From Paraclostridium tenue (GTDB lineage: Bacteria > Bacillota > Clostridia > Peptostreptococcales > Peptostreptococcaceae), in assembly GCF_039521565.1 (NCBI RefSeq), contig NZ_BAAACP010000006.1, positions 1-64,000 of the forward strand: a DNA stretch of 64,000 bases, in the 5' to 3' direction. Position 1 is the stretch's first letter, and each line of letters begins with the position of its first letter. This document shows, in pieces, positions 34,402-43,517 of this stretch. Position numbers and translations under genes: made by a program. The notes under the pieces were generated by a model that searched no databases, was not told the DNA's origin, and saw only the letters and a program-made list of their open reading frames with translations.

Positions 34402-35397
34402 GTGAGAAAGTTAGGAAATACTGAAATAAAAATTAATAGAGTTGGATTTGGGGGGATTCCTATACAAAGAATAACTCAAGAAGATACCAATTTAGTTATA
34501 AATGAGTTGATAAATCAAGGAGTTAATTTTATAGATACAGCTAGAGGGTATACTATAAGTGAAGAATATATAGGTAACGCTATAGATGGAAAACGAGATA
34601 AGTTTATATTAGCAACAAAAAGTATGGCTAGAACTTATGATGCTATGGTGGAAGATGTAAAAAAAAGTTTAAAAAATCTTAAAGCTGATTATATAGACTT
34701 ATATCAATTTCATAATGTTAAGCCAGAAGAATATGATAAAATATTTAATGATGATATGGCTTATAAAGCACTTTTAGATTTTAAGAAGAAAGGTCAAATA
34801 AGATATATAGGAATAACAAGTCATAGTATAGATACTATAAAGAAAGCTGTATATAGTGGAAAGTTTGATACAATACAATTTCCATACAATATAATAGAAG
34901 ATCAGGCAGATGAAATATTTAAGGAAGCTAATAAAAGGAATATAGGTATAATTGTTATGAAACCTTTAGCTGGAGGAGCTATAGATAATGCTAAACTGGC
35001 TATAAAATATATTTTATCTAAGGATTATATAGATGTTGTAATTCCAGGTATGGATAGTGTAAATCAAGTTATAGAGAATACATCTGTGCTTAAGGATTTA
35101 AATATAACAAAAGAAGAAGAAACACTTATTGAAGAAATAAGAAATAATCTAGGAGATAAATTTTGTAGAAGATGTGAATATTGTATGCCTTGTCCAATAG
35201 GAATAAATATTCCACTAAACTTTTTATTAGAAGGATATTATAGTAGATATGGTTTAAAAGAGTGGTCAAAAGGTAGATATAAAGGTTTAGAAATAAAAGC
35301 ATCTGATTGTATTGAGTGTGGTAAATGTGAAAGTAAATGTCCGTACAATTTACCAATTAGAGAAATGTTAAAGGATGTATCTAATAAATTAGATTAA
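34402..35397 (+). CDS. aldo/keto reductase with C-terminal 2x[4Fe-4S] domain
   Basis: The aldo/keto reductase barrel (about 1-250) shows catalytic Asp and Tyr in DTARGY near residue 46-51, Lys in LATKS near 73 and His in YQFHN near 104. The C-terminal 80 residues hold CRRCEYCMPCPIG near 257 and CIECGKCESKCP near 303, two ferredoxin-like clusters. Such fusions are common in anaerobes and probably pass electrons between NADPH or ferredoxin and an unknown carbonyl. GTG 34402 is the start because the overlapping ATG meets TGA at once. Confidence 0.87.
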   Translation: MRKLGNTEIKINRVGFGGIPIQRITQEDTNLVINELINQGVNFIDTARGYTISEEYIGNAIDGKRDKFILATKSMARTYDAMVEDVKKSLKNLKADYIDLYQFHNVKPEEYDKIFNDDMAYKALLDFKKKGQIRYIGITSHSIDTIKKAVYSGKFDTIQFPYNIIEDQADEIFKEANKRNIGIIVMKPLAGGAIDNAKLAIKYILSKDYIDVVIPGMDSVNQVIENTSVLKDLNITKEEETLIEEIRNNLGDKFCRRCEYCMPCPIGINIPLNFLLEGYYSRYGLKEWSKGRYKGLEIKASDCIECGKCESKCPYNLPIREMLKDVSNKLD

Positions 35398-35399
35398 AA

Positions 35400-35433
35400 G
35401 TAAATCCACCTAATGATTTTTAGGTGGATTTAA
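35400..35433. terminator. bidirectional terminator
   Basis: TAAATCCACCTA (35401-35412) / TAGGTGGATTTA (35421-35432), between convergent genes. Confidence 0.75.
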
Positions 35434-35838
35434 CTATAGTTTTGAAATAGTATAATCTACTTTATATTGAGATAAAGGATATAACTCTATCTCAACACGA
35501 GGATTTTCTTTATCTATAAAATCAAATAAAAGTACAGGTTTTAATTGTTTATCATTTTTTATAATGCCACTTTTTTCTATACCATCACATATACTTTTAG
35601 GATAGTTATGTAAGTCACCCATTCTTTTATTTGGAAAATATAACTTTAATATAGTAATAAGATCTTCTTCTATGCAAGGACCATCATACTGAGTATTTAT
35701 ATATCCTGCAATCATATTTTCATAAGCTAAATATTTAGAGTGCTTACCTTTAGAAGGCATCCATGATTGACCATGAATATTATGAAGCTTAAAGTTAGAC
35801 TTGCTTATTGGTCTTCCTGGAATTACTAATTTTATCAA
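35434..35838 (-). CDS. RusA-like Holliday junction resolvase-fold protein
   Basis: A 134-residue RusA-fold protein: IKLVIPGRPISKSN starts the fold, and GDLHNYPKSICDGIEKSGIIKNDKQ (residues 74-98) matches the catalytic block. In E. coli RusA three aspartates (D70, D72, D91) bind metal; the equivalents here are D75, H77 and D96, so the middle one is histidine. RusA genes are usually phage-borne, but there are no phage neighbours here. I prefer TTG 35838 (GGTGAT a few bases upstream); ATG 35850 has AAAGG directly against it. Activity is uncertain. Confidence 0.68.
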   Translation of the reverse strand: MIKLVIPGRPISKSNFKLHNIHGQSWMPSKGKHSKYLAYENMIAGYINTQYDGPCIEEDLITILKLYFPNKRMGDLHNYPKSICDGIEKSGIIKNDKQLKPVLLFDFIDKENPRVEIELYPLSQYKVDYTISKL

Positions 35839-35904
35839 TAATATCACCATCCTTTATACTTTAGTTATTATAAATGTAAATATACATTAATGAAAGGAAA
35901 ACTT

Positions 35905-36798
35905 ATGAATAGTAAAGATTTAAAAGAGTTTTGTTATAGTATAGGTATTAAATGTGTCGGAATTGCAGGAATAGGACCATACTATGATTTAGAAGAAATA
36001 ATAAAAGATAAATTAAAAAAAGGGTACTTTACAGGAATGGAAGAGTCATGTATAGAAAAGAGAATTGACCCAAGAAAAACTATGATAAATGCGGAGTCTA
36101 TAATTGTTTGTGCTTTCCCTTATTATGTAAAAGATATAGAAGATTCTAATATTTCTAAGTATTGTTATGGAAAAGATTATCATATAGTAGTAAAGGAAAA
36201 GTTAGAACAAATTGCACAATATATAAAAAGTAAACATCAAAACTTTGAATATATGATGTTTGCAGATAATGGACCACTTGTAGACAGATACTTAGCTAGT
36301 ATATCTGGAGTTGGTTATTATGGAATAAATAATAACATAATAACCGATGAATTTGGGTCATATGTATTTATAGGATATATAATAAATAACTATAAATTTG
36401 AAAATGATAATGTGGAAAAAAGAACTTGCTTACAATGTAAAAAGTGTATAAATAGTTGTCCGGGTAAAGCAATTTTAGGAAATTTTGAAATGAATCCAAA
36501 ATTATGTTTATCTTATATAACACAAAAAAAAGAAGAACTAAGTGAAGATGAGATAAAGGTTTTAAAAGAAAATAAAAAAGTATTTGGATGTGATGTATGT
36601 CAAGATGTGTGTCCCCACAATAAAAATATATCAACAACTAATATAAAAGAGTTTTATGAAGATTTAATGTTTAATTTGGATAAAGATGAAATTGACAGTA
36701 TATCTAATAAAGAATTTAAAAGAAGGTATAAAGAAAAAGCTTTTAGTTGGAGAGGTAAAAAAATAATACAAAGAAATATGGAGATTTTAGAAAAGTAA
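35905..36798 (+). CDS. queG: epoxyqueuosine reductase QueG
   Basis: Last step of queuosine tRNA modification, using cobalamin and iron-sulfur clusters to reduce epoxyqueuosine. The N-terminal cobalamin-binding region includes ADNGPLVDRYLA near residue 117 and GVGYYGINN near 135. The ferredoxin part holds CLQCKKCINSCP near 179 and CDVCQDVCPHN near 234. At 297 residues it is shorter than E. coli QueG and lacks the C-terminal HEAT-like extension, as in many clostridia. ATG 35905 follows AAAGGAAAA. It needs B12, which is of interest given the B12 riboswitch in this window. Confidence 0.88.
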   Translation: MNSKDLKEFCYSIGIKCVGIAGIGPYYDLEEIIKDKLKKGYFTGMEESCIEKRIDPRKTMINAESIIVCAFPYYVKDIEDSNISKYCYGKDYHIVVKEKLEQIAQYIKSKHQNFEYMMFADNGPLVDRYLASISGVGYYGINNNIITDEFGSYVFIGYIINNYKFENDNVEKRTCLQCKKCINSCPGKAILGNFEMNPKLCLSYITQKKEELSEDEIKVLKENKKVFGCDVCQDVCPHNKNISTTNIKEFYEDLMFNLDKDEIDSISNKEFKRRYKEKAFSWRGKKIIQRNMEILEK

Positions 36799-36838
36799 AA
36801 CTTTTAACTTTTATAGTTAGAAGTTTTTTATTTTTTAC
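36796..36838 (+). terminator. terminator after queG
   Basis: TAAAACTTTTAAC pairs, with one mismatch, with GTTAGAAGTTTTT, followed by a T-rich tail. Confidence 0.7.
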
Positions 36839-36896
36839 TTAACATTTAATATATATAAAACATATTATATAAAAAGGAATTGAAAGGGGGATGAAT

Positions 36897-39113
36897 ATGA
36901 TTAAATATTCTAATACCTCTGAACTAGAGGGCTTAGGGGAAATAATAGGGCAAGAAAGTGCTATAAAAGCTATGGAACTTGGACTTAAAATAGATAACCC
37001 TGCATATAACATATTTGTGGCTGGAGACAGTGGAACTGGAAAAACTACTTATGTACTTAATGCTTTAAATACTTATGCACAAGAAAAAAATGATCATAAA
37101 GATTGGTGCTATGTATATAATTTTGAAAATAGTAGAGAGCCTATAGTGGTGGCTTTAGATAAAGGTATAGGGAAATTATTTAAAAAAGATATGGAAAAAC
37201 TTATAGAAACCTTACTTGATGAACTTAAAGATGCATTTGAAAGTGAAGAATTTGAAATGAGTAAAAATGAATTATTAGATGATTATGAAATTGAAAAAGA
37301 AGCATTACTTCAGAAAATAAAAAAATATGGAGAAGAAAAAGGATTTAAATTAAAAAGTAGTAAAGTTGGAATGATATTTACCCCAGAAGATGAATCTGTA
37401 GATACGTCTTCTGAAGAATTTTACAAGGTAAAAAAAGAACTAGAAAATGCTGCTATACAAGTTGCTTATAAAATTAGAGACATAGAAGAAGATGCAAAAG
37501 AAGCTTTACTAGATTTAGAAAATGAGATAGGTAAATATATAGTAAATCCACATATAGAAAATTTAATAGATAAATATGGAAGCTTTGATAAAATAAAAAA
37601 ATATTTAGAGGACACTAGAGATGATATATTAGAGTATGTTTATTTATTTTATATGGATGAAGAAGAATTAAAAGATAAATACGACAAAGAACATTTTACT
37701 AAATATAAAGTTAACTTATTAGTTGATAATGGGCTAGATAAATCTGGAGCACCAGTAGTAGTTGAAATAAATCCAAGTCCTAGTAATTTATTTGGTAAAG
37801 CTGAATATGAATATTATAATGGAACTGTAAAAACAGATTTTACAAAATTATTACCTGGAGCAATGCATAAAGCAAATGGAGGATATTTAGTTTTATATGT
37901 AGATCAATTACTAAGATATAATTTATCTTGGGATATATTGAAAAAAACAATTCAACAAGGTGAAATAACATTAGATACACAAACAGCAATAAAACCTGAG
38001 AAAATACCTGTAAACGTAAAAGTAGTTTTAATAGGTAGTAATTATATGTATAATTTAATGTATAATTATGATTCTGAGTTTAATAAGTATTTTAAGATAT
38101 TTGTAGATTTTGATAATGAGATGAAAAAAGATGAAAATAATGAAATGAGGTTATCAAGATTTATAGCATCATATTGTAATAAAAACAACTTAAAGCACTT
38201 AACTTATAGTGGAGTAGAGCAAATTATAAAATATAGTACTAGAATAACTGGGGATAGAGAAAAATTATCAACTAAATTTAATAAAATAGTAGAAATCTTA
38301 GTTGAAGGAGATGCATATGCAAAAATAAGAGGTGCTGAGTTTGTAGATAAAGAAGATATACTAAAAGCTATAAGAGAAAGAAGAGAAAGATTTAGTAAAA
38401 TAGAAAAGAAAATGGATGAATCTCTTGAAAAAGGTTTTACTCTTATATCAACTGAAGGTTCTAAAGTTGGAGTAATAAATGGATTATCAGTACTTAATAT
38501 GGGAGAATATTCTTTTGGAAGACCATCGAGAATAACTGTAACAACAGCTCCTGGAAGTAATGGTATAGTTAATATTGAAAGAGAAGTTGAAATGAGTGGA
38601 CCTATACACAGTAAAGGAGTTCTTATATTAAATGGATTTTTACTAGAAAATTTATCTCAAGAGTTTCCGTTATCTTTAAATGCCAATATTTGTTTTGAAC
38701 AAAATTATGGAGGCGTAGATGGAGATAGTGCATCGGGAGCAGAGTTATATGCTTTATTATCATCGTTAAGTGAAATACCTATAAAACAAAATATAGGAGT
38801 AACTGGTTCTATAAATCAAAAAGGTGATATACAAGTAGTTGGTGGAGTGACTGAGAAAGTAGAAGGATTTTATTATACATGCAAGAAAAAAGGTTTAACA
38901 GGAAAACAAGGAGTTATACTTCCTAGAAATAATTTAAGAAATTTAGTGCTTTTAGATGAAATAAATGATGCTATATTACAAGGTAAATTTCATATTTATC
39001 CTGTAGATAGAATAGAAGAAGCAATTGAAATCTTAACTGATAAAACATTTGATGAAGTAAAGCAAGCTGCTATATACAAGTTAAAAATATATAGTGAATT
39101 AGATAAAAAATAA
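36897..39113 (+). CDS. Lon-family ATP-dependent protease (LonB/AAA_32 type)
   Basis: A 738-residue protein. The ATPase part starts with Walker A GDSGTGKT (residues 43-50), is interrupted by a long charged coiled-coil insertion (about 100-230) and resumes with LPGAMHKANGGYLVLYVDQLL. The proteolytic domain ends the chain. Comparing spacing with E. coli Lon (S679, K722), the dyad here is S611 in GDSASGAEL and K654 in TEKVEGF, both present. It has no N-terminal LAN domain or membrane segment. ATG 36897 is chosen because AAAGGGGG ends at 36890. It is monocistronic. Confidence 0.87.
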   Translation: MIKYSNTSELEGLGEIIGQESAIKAMELGLKIDNPAYNIFVAGDSGTGKTTYVLNALNTYAQEKNDHKDWCYVYNFENSREPIVVALDKGIGKLFKKDMEKLIETLLDELKDAFESEEFEMSKNELLDDYEIEKEALLQKIKKYGEEKGFKLKSSKVGMIFTPEDESVDTSSEEFYKVKKELENAAIQVAYKIRDIEEDAKEALLDLENEIGKYIVNPHIENLIDKYGSFDKIKKYLEDTRDDILEYVYLFYMDEEELKDKYDKEHFTKYKVNLLVDNGLDKSGAPVVVEINPSPSNLFGKAEYEYYNGTVKTDFTKLLPGAMHKANGGYLVLYVDQLLRYNLSWDILKKTIQQGEITLDTQTAIKPEKIPVNVKVVLIGSNYMYNLMYNYDSEFNKYFKIFVDFDNEMKKDENNEMRLSRFIASYCNKNNLKHLTYSGVEQIIKYSTRITGDREKLSTKFNKIVEILVEGDAYAKIRGAEFVDKEDILKAIRERRERFSKIEKKMDESLEKGFTLISTEGSKVGVINGLSVLNMGEYSFGRPSRITVTTAPGSNGIVNIEREVEMSGPIHSKGVLILNGFLLENLSQEFPLSLNANICFEQNYGGVDGDSASGAELYALLSSLSEIPIKQNIGVTGSINQKGDIQVVGGVTEKVEGFYYTCKKKGLTGKQGVILPRNNLRNLVLLDEINDAILQGKFHIYPVDRIEEAIEILTDKTFDEVKQAAIYKLKIYSELDKK

Positions 39114-39117
39114 TTTT

Positions 39118-39160
39118 TAAATGGATTGTGTATTTTTAATACGCAATCCATTTTTTTTTA
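39118..39160 (+). terminator. terminator after the Lon-type gene
   Basis: AATGGATTGTGTA / TACGCAATCCATT stem, with one G-T pair, followed by nine T. Confidence 0.88.
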
Positions 39161-39328
39161 AAATAACAAAATATTACTAATCAATAAGTTAAATTATATC
39201 TATATTATGATAAATTTTGATAAATAATATAATTAGATACATCAAAATTAATTTCATATGTTTAAATAATAAATAAAGTTGTTATATATTATTATATATC
39301 AATCACAATATAAAGGGGATTTTTTAAT

Positions 39329-39982
39329 ATGGCTAAAGCAAAAAAGAAAAACAGAGAGAATATAAAAAAGATATTAGATATATTAGAACAAACATATCCG
39401 GATGCTGAATGTGAGTTAAATTACACAAATGCATTTGAGTTGCTTATTGCTACTATATTATCTGCACAATGTACTGATGTAAGGGTAAATAAAGTTACAG
39501 AAGAATTATTTAAAAAATATAATAAACCAGAAGATTTTGCTAAATTAAGTACAGCTGAAATTAGTGAAGAAATTAAAAGTTGTGGATTGTTTAAAAGTAA
39601 AGCTCAAAAAATAAAAGAAACATCAGTAATACTTTGTTCTAATTATGGTGGAGAAGTTCCAGATAATATGGAAGAGTTAATAAAATTACCTGGAGTAGGA
39701 AGAAAAACTGCTAATGTAGTATTAAGTAATGCTTTTGGAGTTGATGCAATTGCAGTAGATACTCATGTATTTAGAGTATCAAATAGAATAGGATTAGTAA
39801 AAACTGATACTCCAGAAAAAACAGAGTTTGAACTTATGAAAGTATTACCTAAAAAAAGATGGTCTAAAGCTCATCATCTAATAATATTTCATGGAAGAAG
39901 AATATGTAAAGCAAGAAAACCAGAATGCAATGTATGTCCAATAGTTGAATATTGTGACTATTATCAAGAAGGGAATGACTGA
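39329..39982 (+). CDS. nth: endonuclease III (DNA glycosylase/AP lyase)
   Basis: Removes oxidised pyrimidines and cuts the abasic site. The helix-hairpin-helix LPGVGRKTANVV near residues 118-129 carries the catalytic lysine, and AVDTHVFRVSNR near 142 the catalytic aspartate. Four cysteines at the C-terminus (CKARKPECNVCPIVEYC) bind a 4Fe-4S cluster. The 217-residue length is standard. The next gene starts two bases after the stop. Confidence 0.95.
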   Translation: MAKAKKKNRENIKKILDILEQTYPDAECELNYTNAFELLIATILSAQCTDVRVNKVTEELFKKYNKPEDFAKLSTAEISEEIKSCGLFKSKAQKIKETSVILCSNYGGEVPDNMEELIKLPGVGRKTANVVLSNAFGVDAIAVDTHVFRVSNRIGLVKTDTPEKTEFELMKVLPKKRWSKAHHLIIFHGRRICKARKPECNVCPIVEYCDYYQEGND

Positions 39983-39984
39983 TA

Positions 39985-41352
39985 TTGAAGAGACATAAAA
40001 TTTATTTTCTATTAATAATATCCATACTATGTTATTTTGGATTAATTGGAAAATCTTATGCAATTAATAAGGAAAGTAAGATATGTAAAAATGTATATAT
40101 TGAAAATATTGATGTCTCGGGATTAACAAAAAGTGAAGCTGTAGATAAAATAAATAGATTGGTGTGTAAAAGTAATAATATTAATTTATTTTATAAGGAT
40201 AAAAATTATAATCTTAAATTAGAAGATATAGGATTTTACTACAAAGTTGAAGAAGTTATAAAAAAAGCTCATGAAGTAGGTAGAAATAAAGATATTTTAT
40301 CTGATATTAAAACAAAGATGAATTTATATTTAGGCGAAAAAGTAAACTTTAAACTAGATGTAGGTTATGAAAAAAATAAGCTAGAAACATATATATCTAA
40401 TTTAGCTAAAGATATATATGTAAGCCCCATAGATTCTGAGATTAAATTAAATGAAAATAAATTTAAAGTCAGCTATGAAAAGAATGGTGTTGAAGTAAAT
40501 AAAAAAGAATTATTTACTTTGCTTGATAAGAAAATAATAAATAAAGATTACTCTAAATGTTATATACCTACGTCTATAATTACTCCTAAATATACATTTG
40601 AGAAATTATCTAAGATAAATACTATTTTAGGAACGTATGAAACGGAATTTAATTCTAAAAATAAAAACAGAGTTAATAATATTACAATTGCTACAAATAA
40701 AATTAACAATACATTAATAGATTCTAATGAAAAGTTTTCTTTTAATGAAACCACAGGAAAAAGAGATATAGAACAAGGCTTCAAAGAAGCTCCAATTATA
40801 TTAAATGGAAAATTAGAACTAGGAATGGGTGGAGGTATATGCCAAGTTTCCAGTACTATATATAATGCTGCACTTTATTCAGGATTAGAAATAATACAAG
40901 CTAAAAATCATAGTATTCCAAGTAGTTATATACAAAAAGGAAGAGATGCAACGGTATCATATGGAAATATAGATTTGATATTTGAAAATAAATTTGATTC
41001 TCCTATACTAATACAAAGCAAAGTTGAAAATAATAAGATAATATCTACGATTTATGGCAATCATGAAGATAAAAAATATATAGATATAAAAACAAATATA
41101 GTTGAAACAATACCTCAAGAAATAATAGTTAAGAGAAGTGATAAATTATATGAAGGGAAGACTAAGGTTGGGGAAAAAGGTAGAAGAGGATATAAAGTTA
41201 ACACATATAGAATTTATAAAAATGAAGATGGAAGTGTAAATAAAGAAGAACTTATAAATGAATGTTATTATCCACCTAAAAATAAAGTTATTGTAAAGGG
41301 GACAAAGAAAAAACATAATGATTTAAATAAAACAGATGTTAAAATAATATAA
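39985..41352 (+). CDS. VanW family surface protein with G5-like domain
   Basis: The N-terminal membrane segment (about 5-23) is a signal anchor or signal peptide. A YoaR/PG-binding-4-like region (about 35-185) follows. The VanW domain (about 215-345) carries FSFNETTGKRDIEQGF and GGGICQVSSTIYNAAL. A G5-like segment (about 370-445) ends the chain. The family is found in vancomycin-resistance clusters but is common in clostridia without resistance; a cell-wall role is inferred. The TTG start at 39985 lies two bases after nth, with GAAGGGA upstream; spacing is loose, so the start is less sure. Confidence 0.8.
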   Translation: MKRHKIYFLLIISILCYFGLIGKSYAINKESKICKNVYIENIDVSGLTKSEAVDKINRLVCKSNNINLFYKDKNYNLKLEDIGFYYKVEEVIKKAHEVGRNKDILSDIKTKMNLYLGEKVNFKLDVGYEKNKLETYISNLAKDIYVSPIDSEIKLNENKFKVSYEKNGVEVNKKELFTLLDKKIINKDYSKCYIPTSIITPKYTFEKLSKINTILGTYETEFNSKNKNRVNNITIATNKINNTLIDSNEKFSFNETTGKRDIEQGFKEAPIILNGKLELGMGGGICQVSSTIYNAALYSGLEIIQAKNHSIPSSYIQKGRDATVSYGNIDLIFENKFDSPILIQSKVENNKIISTIYGNHEDKKYIDIKTNIVETIPQEIIVKRSDKLYEGKTKVGEKGRRGYKVNTYRIYKNEDGSVNKEELINECYYPPKNKVIVKGTKKKHNDLNKTDVKII

Positions 41353-41390
41353 ATCTCCATAATTTGATGGAGATTTATATTATTTTAATG
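41350..41390 (+). terminator. weak terminator
   Basis: AAATCTCCAT (41351-41360) / ATGGAGATTT (41367-41376) stem with a T/A tail. Confidence 0.6.
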
Positions 41391-41459
41391 TAAAGAAGTT
41401 TTTAGAAATACAAACTTTTTGATATAATTATTTTTATAAAGCATTAAGGAGGATTTTTT

Positions 41460-41930
41460 ATGTCTTTAAATATAGTATTAGTAGAACCTGAAATACCACA
41501 AAATACAGGGAATATAATAAGAAGTTGTGCAGCTACAGGAACAACACTTCATTTAGTAAGACCATTAGGGTTTTGTATGGATGATAAATATTTAAAAAGA
41601 GCTGGTTTAGATTACTGGGATTTAGTAGAAATAAAATATTATGATAGCTTTGATGAAGTAAGAGAACAAAATCCAGATGCTAAGTTTTTTTATTCAACAA
41701 CAAAAGCTAAACAAACACACTCTGATGTAAAATATGAAGATAATTCATTTTTAGTATTTGGAAAGGAAACAAAAGGACTACCGGAAAGTTTAATAATGGA
41801 AAACTTAGAAACTGCAATAAGAATACCTATGGTAAATATAGAAAAAGCAAGATCGCTTAATTTATCAAATAGTGTAGCTATAGTATTATTTGAAGCATTA
41901 AGACAAATAGGGTATCCTGATTTAAGATAA
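41460..41930 (+). CDS. trmL: tRNA (cytidine/uridine-34 2'-O)-methyltransferase TrmL
   Basis: A SPOUT methylase that modifies the wobble base of tRNA-Leu in E. coli. The minimal 156-residue form shows EPEIPQNTGNIIRSCAATG (residues 8-26), LVFGKETKGLPESL near 98 and the knot motif IPMVNIEKARSLNLSNSVAIVLFEALRQ near 121. AAGGAGG precedes the ATG. It is probably monocistronic, with a terminator some 35 bp downstream. Confidence 0.92.
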   Translation: MSLNIVLVEPEIPQNTGNIIRSCAATGTTLHLVRPLGFCMDDKYLKRAGLDYWDLVEIKYYDSFDEVREQNPDAKFFYSTTKAKQTHSDVKYEDNSFLVFGKETKGLPESLIMENLETAIRIPMVNIEKARSLNLSNSVAIVLFEALRQIGYPDLR

Positions 41931-41963
41931 AGTGTGTAATAAATAAATATATTGTGTACAATA

Positions 41964-42022
41964 AAGAAGGTAAGAAATCTAATTATGATTAAGAAAAAGG
42001 TTTCTTATCTTCTTATTTTTTT
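41964..42022 (+). terminator. terminator after trmL
   Basis: AAGAAGGTAAGAAA (41964-41977) pairs, with one wobble, with TTTCTTATCTTCTT (42001-42014), followed by T-rich sequence. Confidence 0.78.
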
Positions 42023-42142
42023 AAATTGTATGTAATATATAGTGAAAAATTGAATAAAATTTGAAATAAATGTAGAAAAAATTTTTTATATAGTGTAAAA
42101 TTTAGGTAAGAAATCATAATCGTTATATACAGGAGGTAATAT

Positions 42143-43183
42143 ATGAAGTTTAAAAAGTTGTTAACTTTAGGTCTTGTTACAGTGTTATCGGGGTCTATGT
42201 TAGTTGGTTGTGGAGCTTCTAAAGGTTCATCAGGAGACAAAGAAAATGGGAATAAAAAGATAAAGGTAACTATGATAACTGATGTTGGGGGAGTTAATGA
42301 CCAATCTTTTAACCAAAGTGCATGGGAAGGATTAGAAAAAGCTAAGAAAGATTTAGGAATAGAGGCTAATTACATAGAATCTAAACAAGAATCAGATTAT
42401 GCTACTAATGTTGAAACAGCAATAGATAATGGTGCTGATTTAGTAATAGGGGTTGGATTTAAATTAGAAAAAGCAATAGGAGATGCAGCTAAAGCTTATC
42501 CAGAAGAGAAATTTGCTTTAATAGATGCAGATTTTGGAGGAAAACCTCCTAAAAATGTAGAGAGTATAATGTTTAATGCTCAAGAAGCTTCATACTTAGT
42601 AGGATTAGTTGCAGGTAAATTAACAGAAAGTAATAAAGTAGGATTTGTTGGGGGAATGGAAAGTCCATTAATAGAATCTTTTGAGGTTGGATATGAGGCA
42701 GGAGTTAAAGCTGTTAAGCCAGATGCAGTTGTAGTTGCTCAATATGCAAACAACTTCGCAGATCCAGCAAAAGGAAAATCTATAACAAATCAAATGATAT
42801 CTAATGGTGTAGATATAGTATTCCATGCTGCAGGAGATACTGGAAATGGTGTTATAGAAGCTGCTAAAGAAGCTGGTAAAAAAGCTATAGGTGTTGATAG
42901 AGATCAAAATAGTATTGCACCAGAAACTGTAATAACTTCTGCTGTAAAGAGAGTTGATGTTGGGGTTTACAACACTGTTAAAAATTTAGTTGATGGAAAA
43001 TTTGAAGGTGGATCAGTAGTTACTTATGGATTAAATGAAAATGGTGTTGGGGTAGCAGAAACTACAAAAGAAGACGTTGCTCCAGATATATTAGAATTTG
43101 TTAATCAACAAGGTGATAAAATAAAGAGTGGAGAAATAAAAGTTCCAGCTACAAAAGCTGAGTTAGAAAAAACACAAAAATAA
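42143..43183 (+). CDS. BMP-family nucleoside-binding lipoprotein
   Basis: Extracellular substrate-binding lipoprotein of a nucleoside ABC importer. The signal peptide ends in the lipobox LVGC, with the lipidated cysteine at residue 23. The mature protein shows the BMP/PnrA fold: TDVGGVNDQSFNQSAWEG near 49, GFVGGMESPLIESFEVGYEAG near 166 and VDRDQNS near 253. The ATPase and permease genes follow after a terminator and a separate promoter, so the binding protein can be made in excess. AGGAGG precedes the ATG. Confidence 0.92.
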   Translation: MKFKKLLTLGLVTVLSGSMLVGCGASKGSSGDKENGNKKIKVTMITDVGGVNDQSFNQSAWEGLEKAKKDLGIEANYIESKQESDYATNVETAIDNGADLVIGVGFKLEKAIGDAAKAYPEEKFALIDADFGGKPPKNVESIMFNAQEASYLVGLVAGKLTESNKVGFVGGMESPLIESFEVGYEAGVKAVKPDAVVVAQYANNFADPAKGKSITNQMISNGVDIVFHAAGDTGNGVIEAAKEAGKKAIGVDRDQNSIAPETVITSAVKRVDVGVYNTVKNLVDGKFEGGSVVTYGLNENGVGVAETTKEDVAPDILEFVNQQGDKIKSGEIKVPATKAELEKTQK

Positions 43184-43187
43184 TAGG

Positions 43188-43220
43188 GAAAAAAGACTAG
43201 CATAAGCTAGTCTTTTTTTT
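43188..43220 (+). terminator. terminator after the BMP lipoprotein gene
   Basis: AAAAAGACTAGC / GCTAGTCTTTTT stem around CATAA, with eight T. Confidence 0.9.
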
Positions 43221-43448
43221 ATCCCTAAAATATTTACAAATATTAAAAATAAAATGAAAAATAAAATGAAATTTAAGTATCGTTTATAATTATAAAATAT
43301 ATCATTATTAAGTCTTAAACATAGAAAAAAATGTCATAATGTGTAATAAATATATAAAAATTATATTTTTAAATTGCAAAATATAACAAAAAACAACAAA
43401 AAGTATGTGATATAATTAAAATATTACACACTAATTATCAAAATTAAA
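43221..43448. other. AT-rich gene-free stretch
   Basis: No reading frame with a ribosome site, no riboswitch-like core and no strong hairpin. It contains several short A-tracts, which may bend DNA upstream of the promoter that follows. Confidence 0.5.
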
Positions 43449-43477
43449 TTGTTATTAATGTTGTTTTTTAGTATAAT
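43449..43477 (+). promoter_or_regulatory. promoter of the nucleoside ABC transporter genes
   Basis: TTGTTA (43449-43454), 17 bases, TATAAT (43472-43477). Confidence 0.65.
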
Positions 43478-43517
43478 AAAATTGGCGATTATTTAAAGAG
43501 GAGGGATATAGTTAACT

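Noticed and set aside
35434..35838. Prophage remnant marked by the RusA-like gene
   Set aside because: No integrase, structural, lysis or repressor gene lies near, and flanking genes are ordinary chromosomal ones.
39985..41352. Vancomycin resistance locus based on the VanW protein
   Set aside because: No vanHAX, vanR/S or vanY genes are near; VanW-domain proteins are common in clostridia without resistance.
43214..43448. Purine riboswitch before the nucleoside transporter
   Set aside because: No conserved purine-aptamer loops were found in this stretch.
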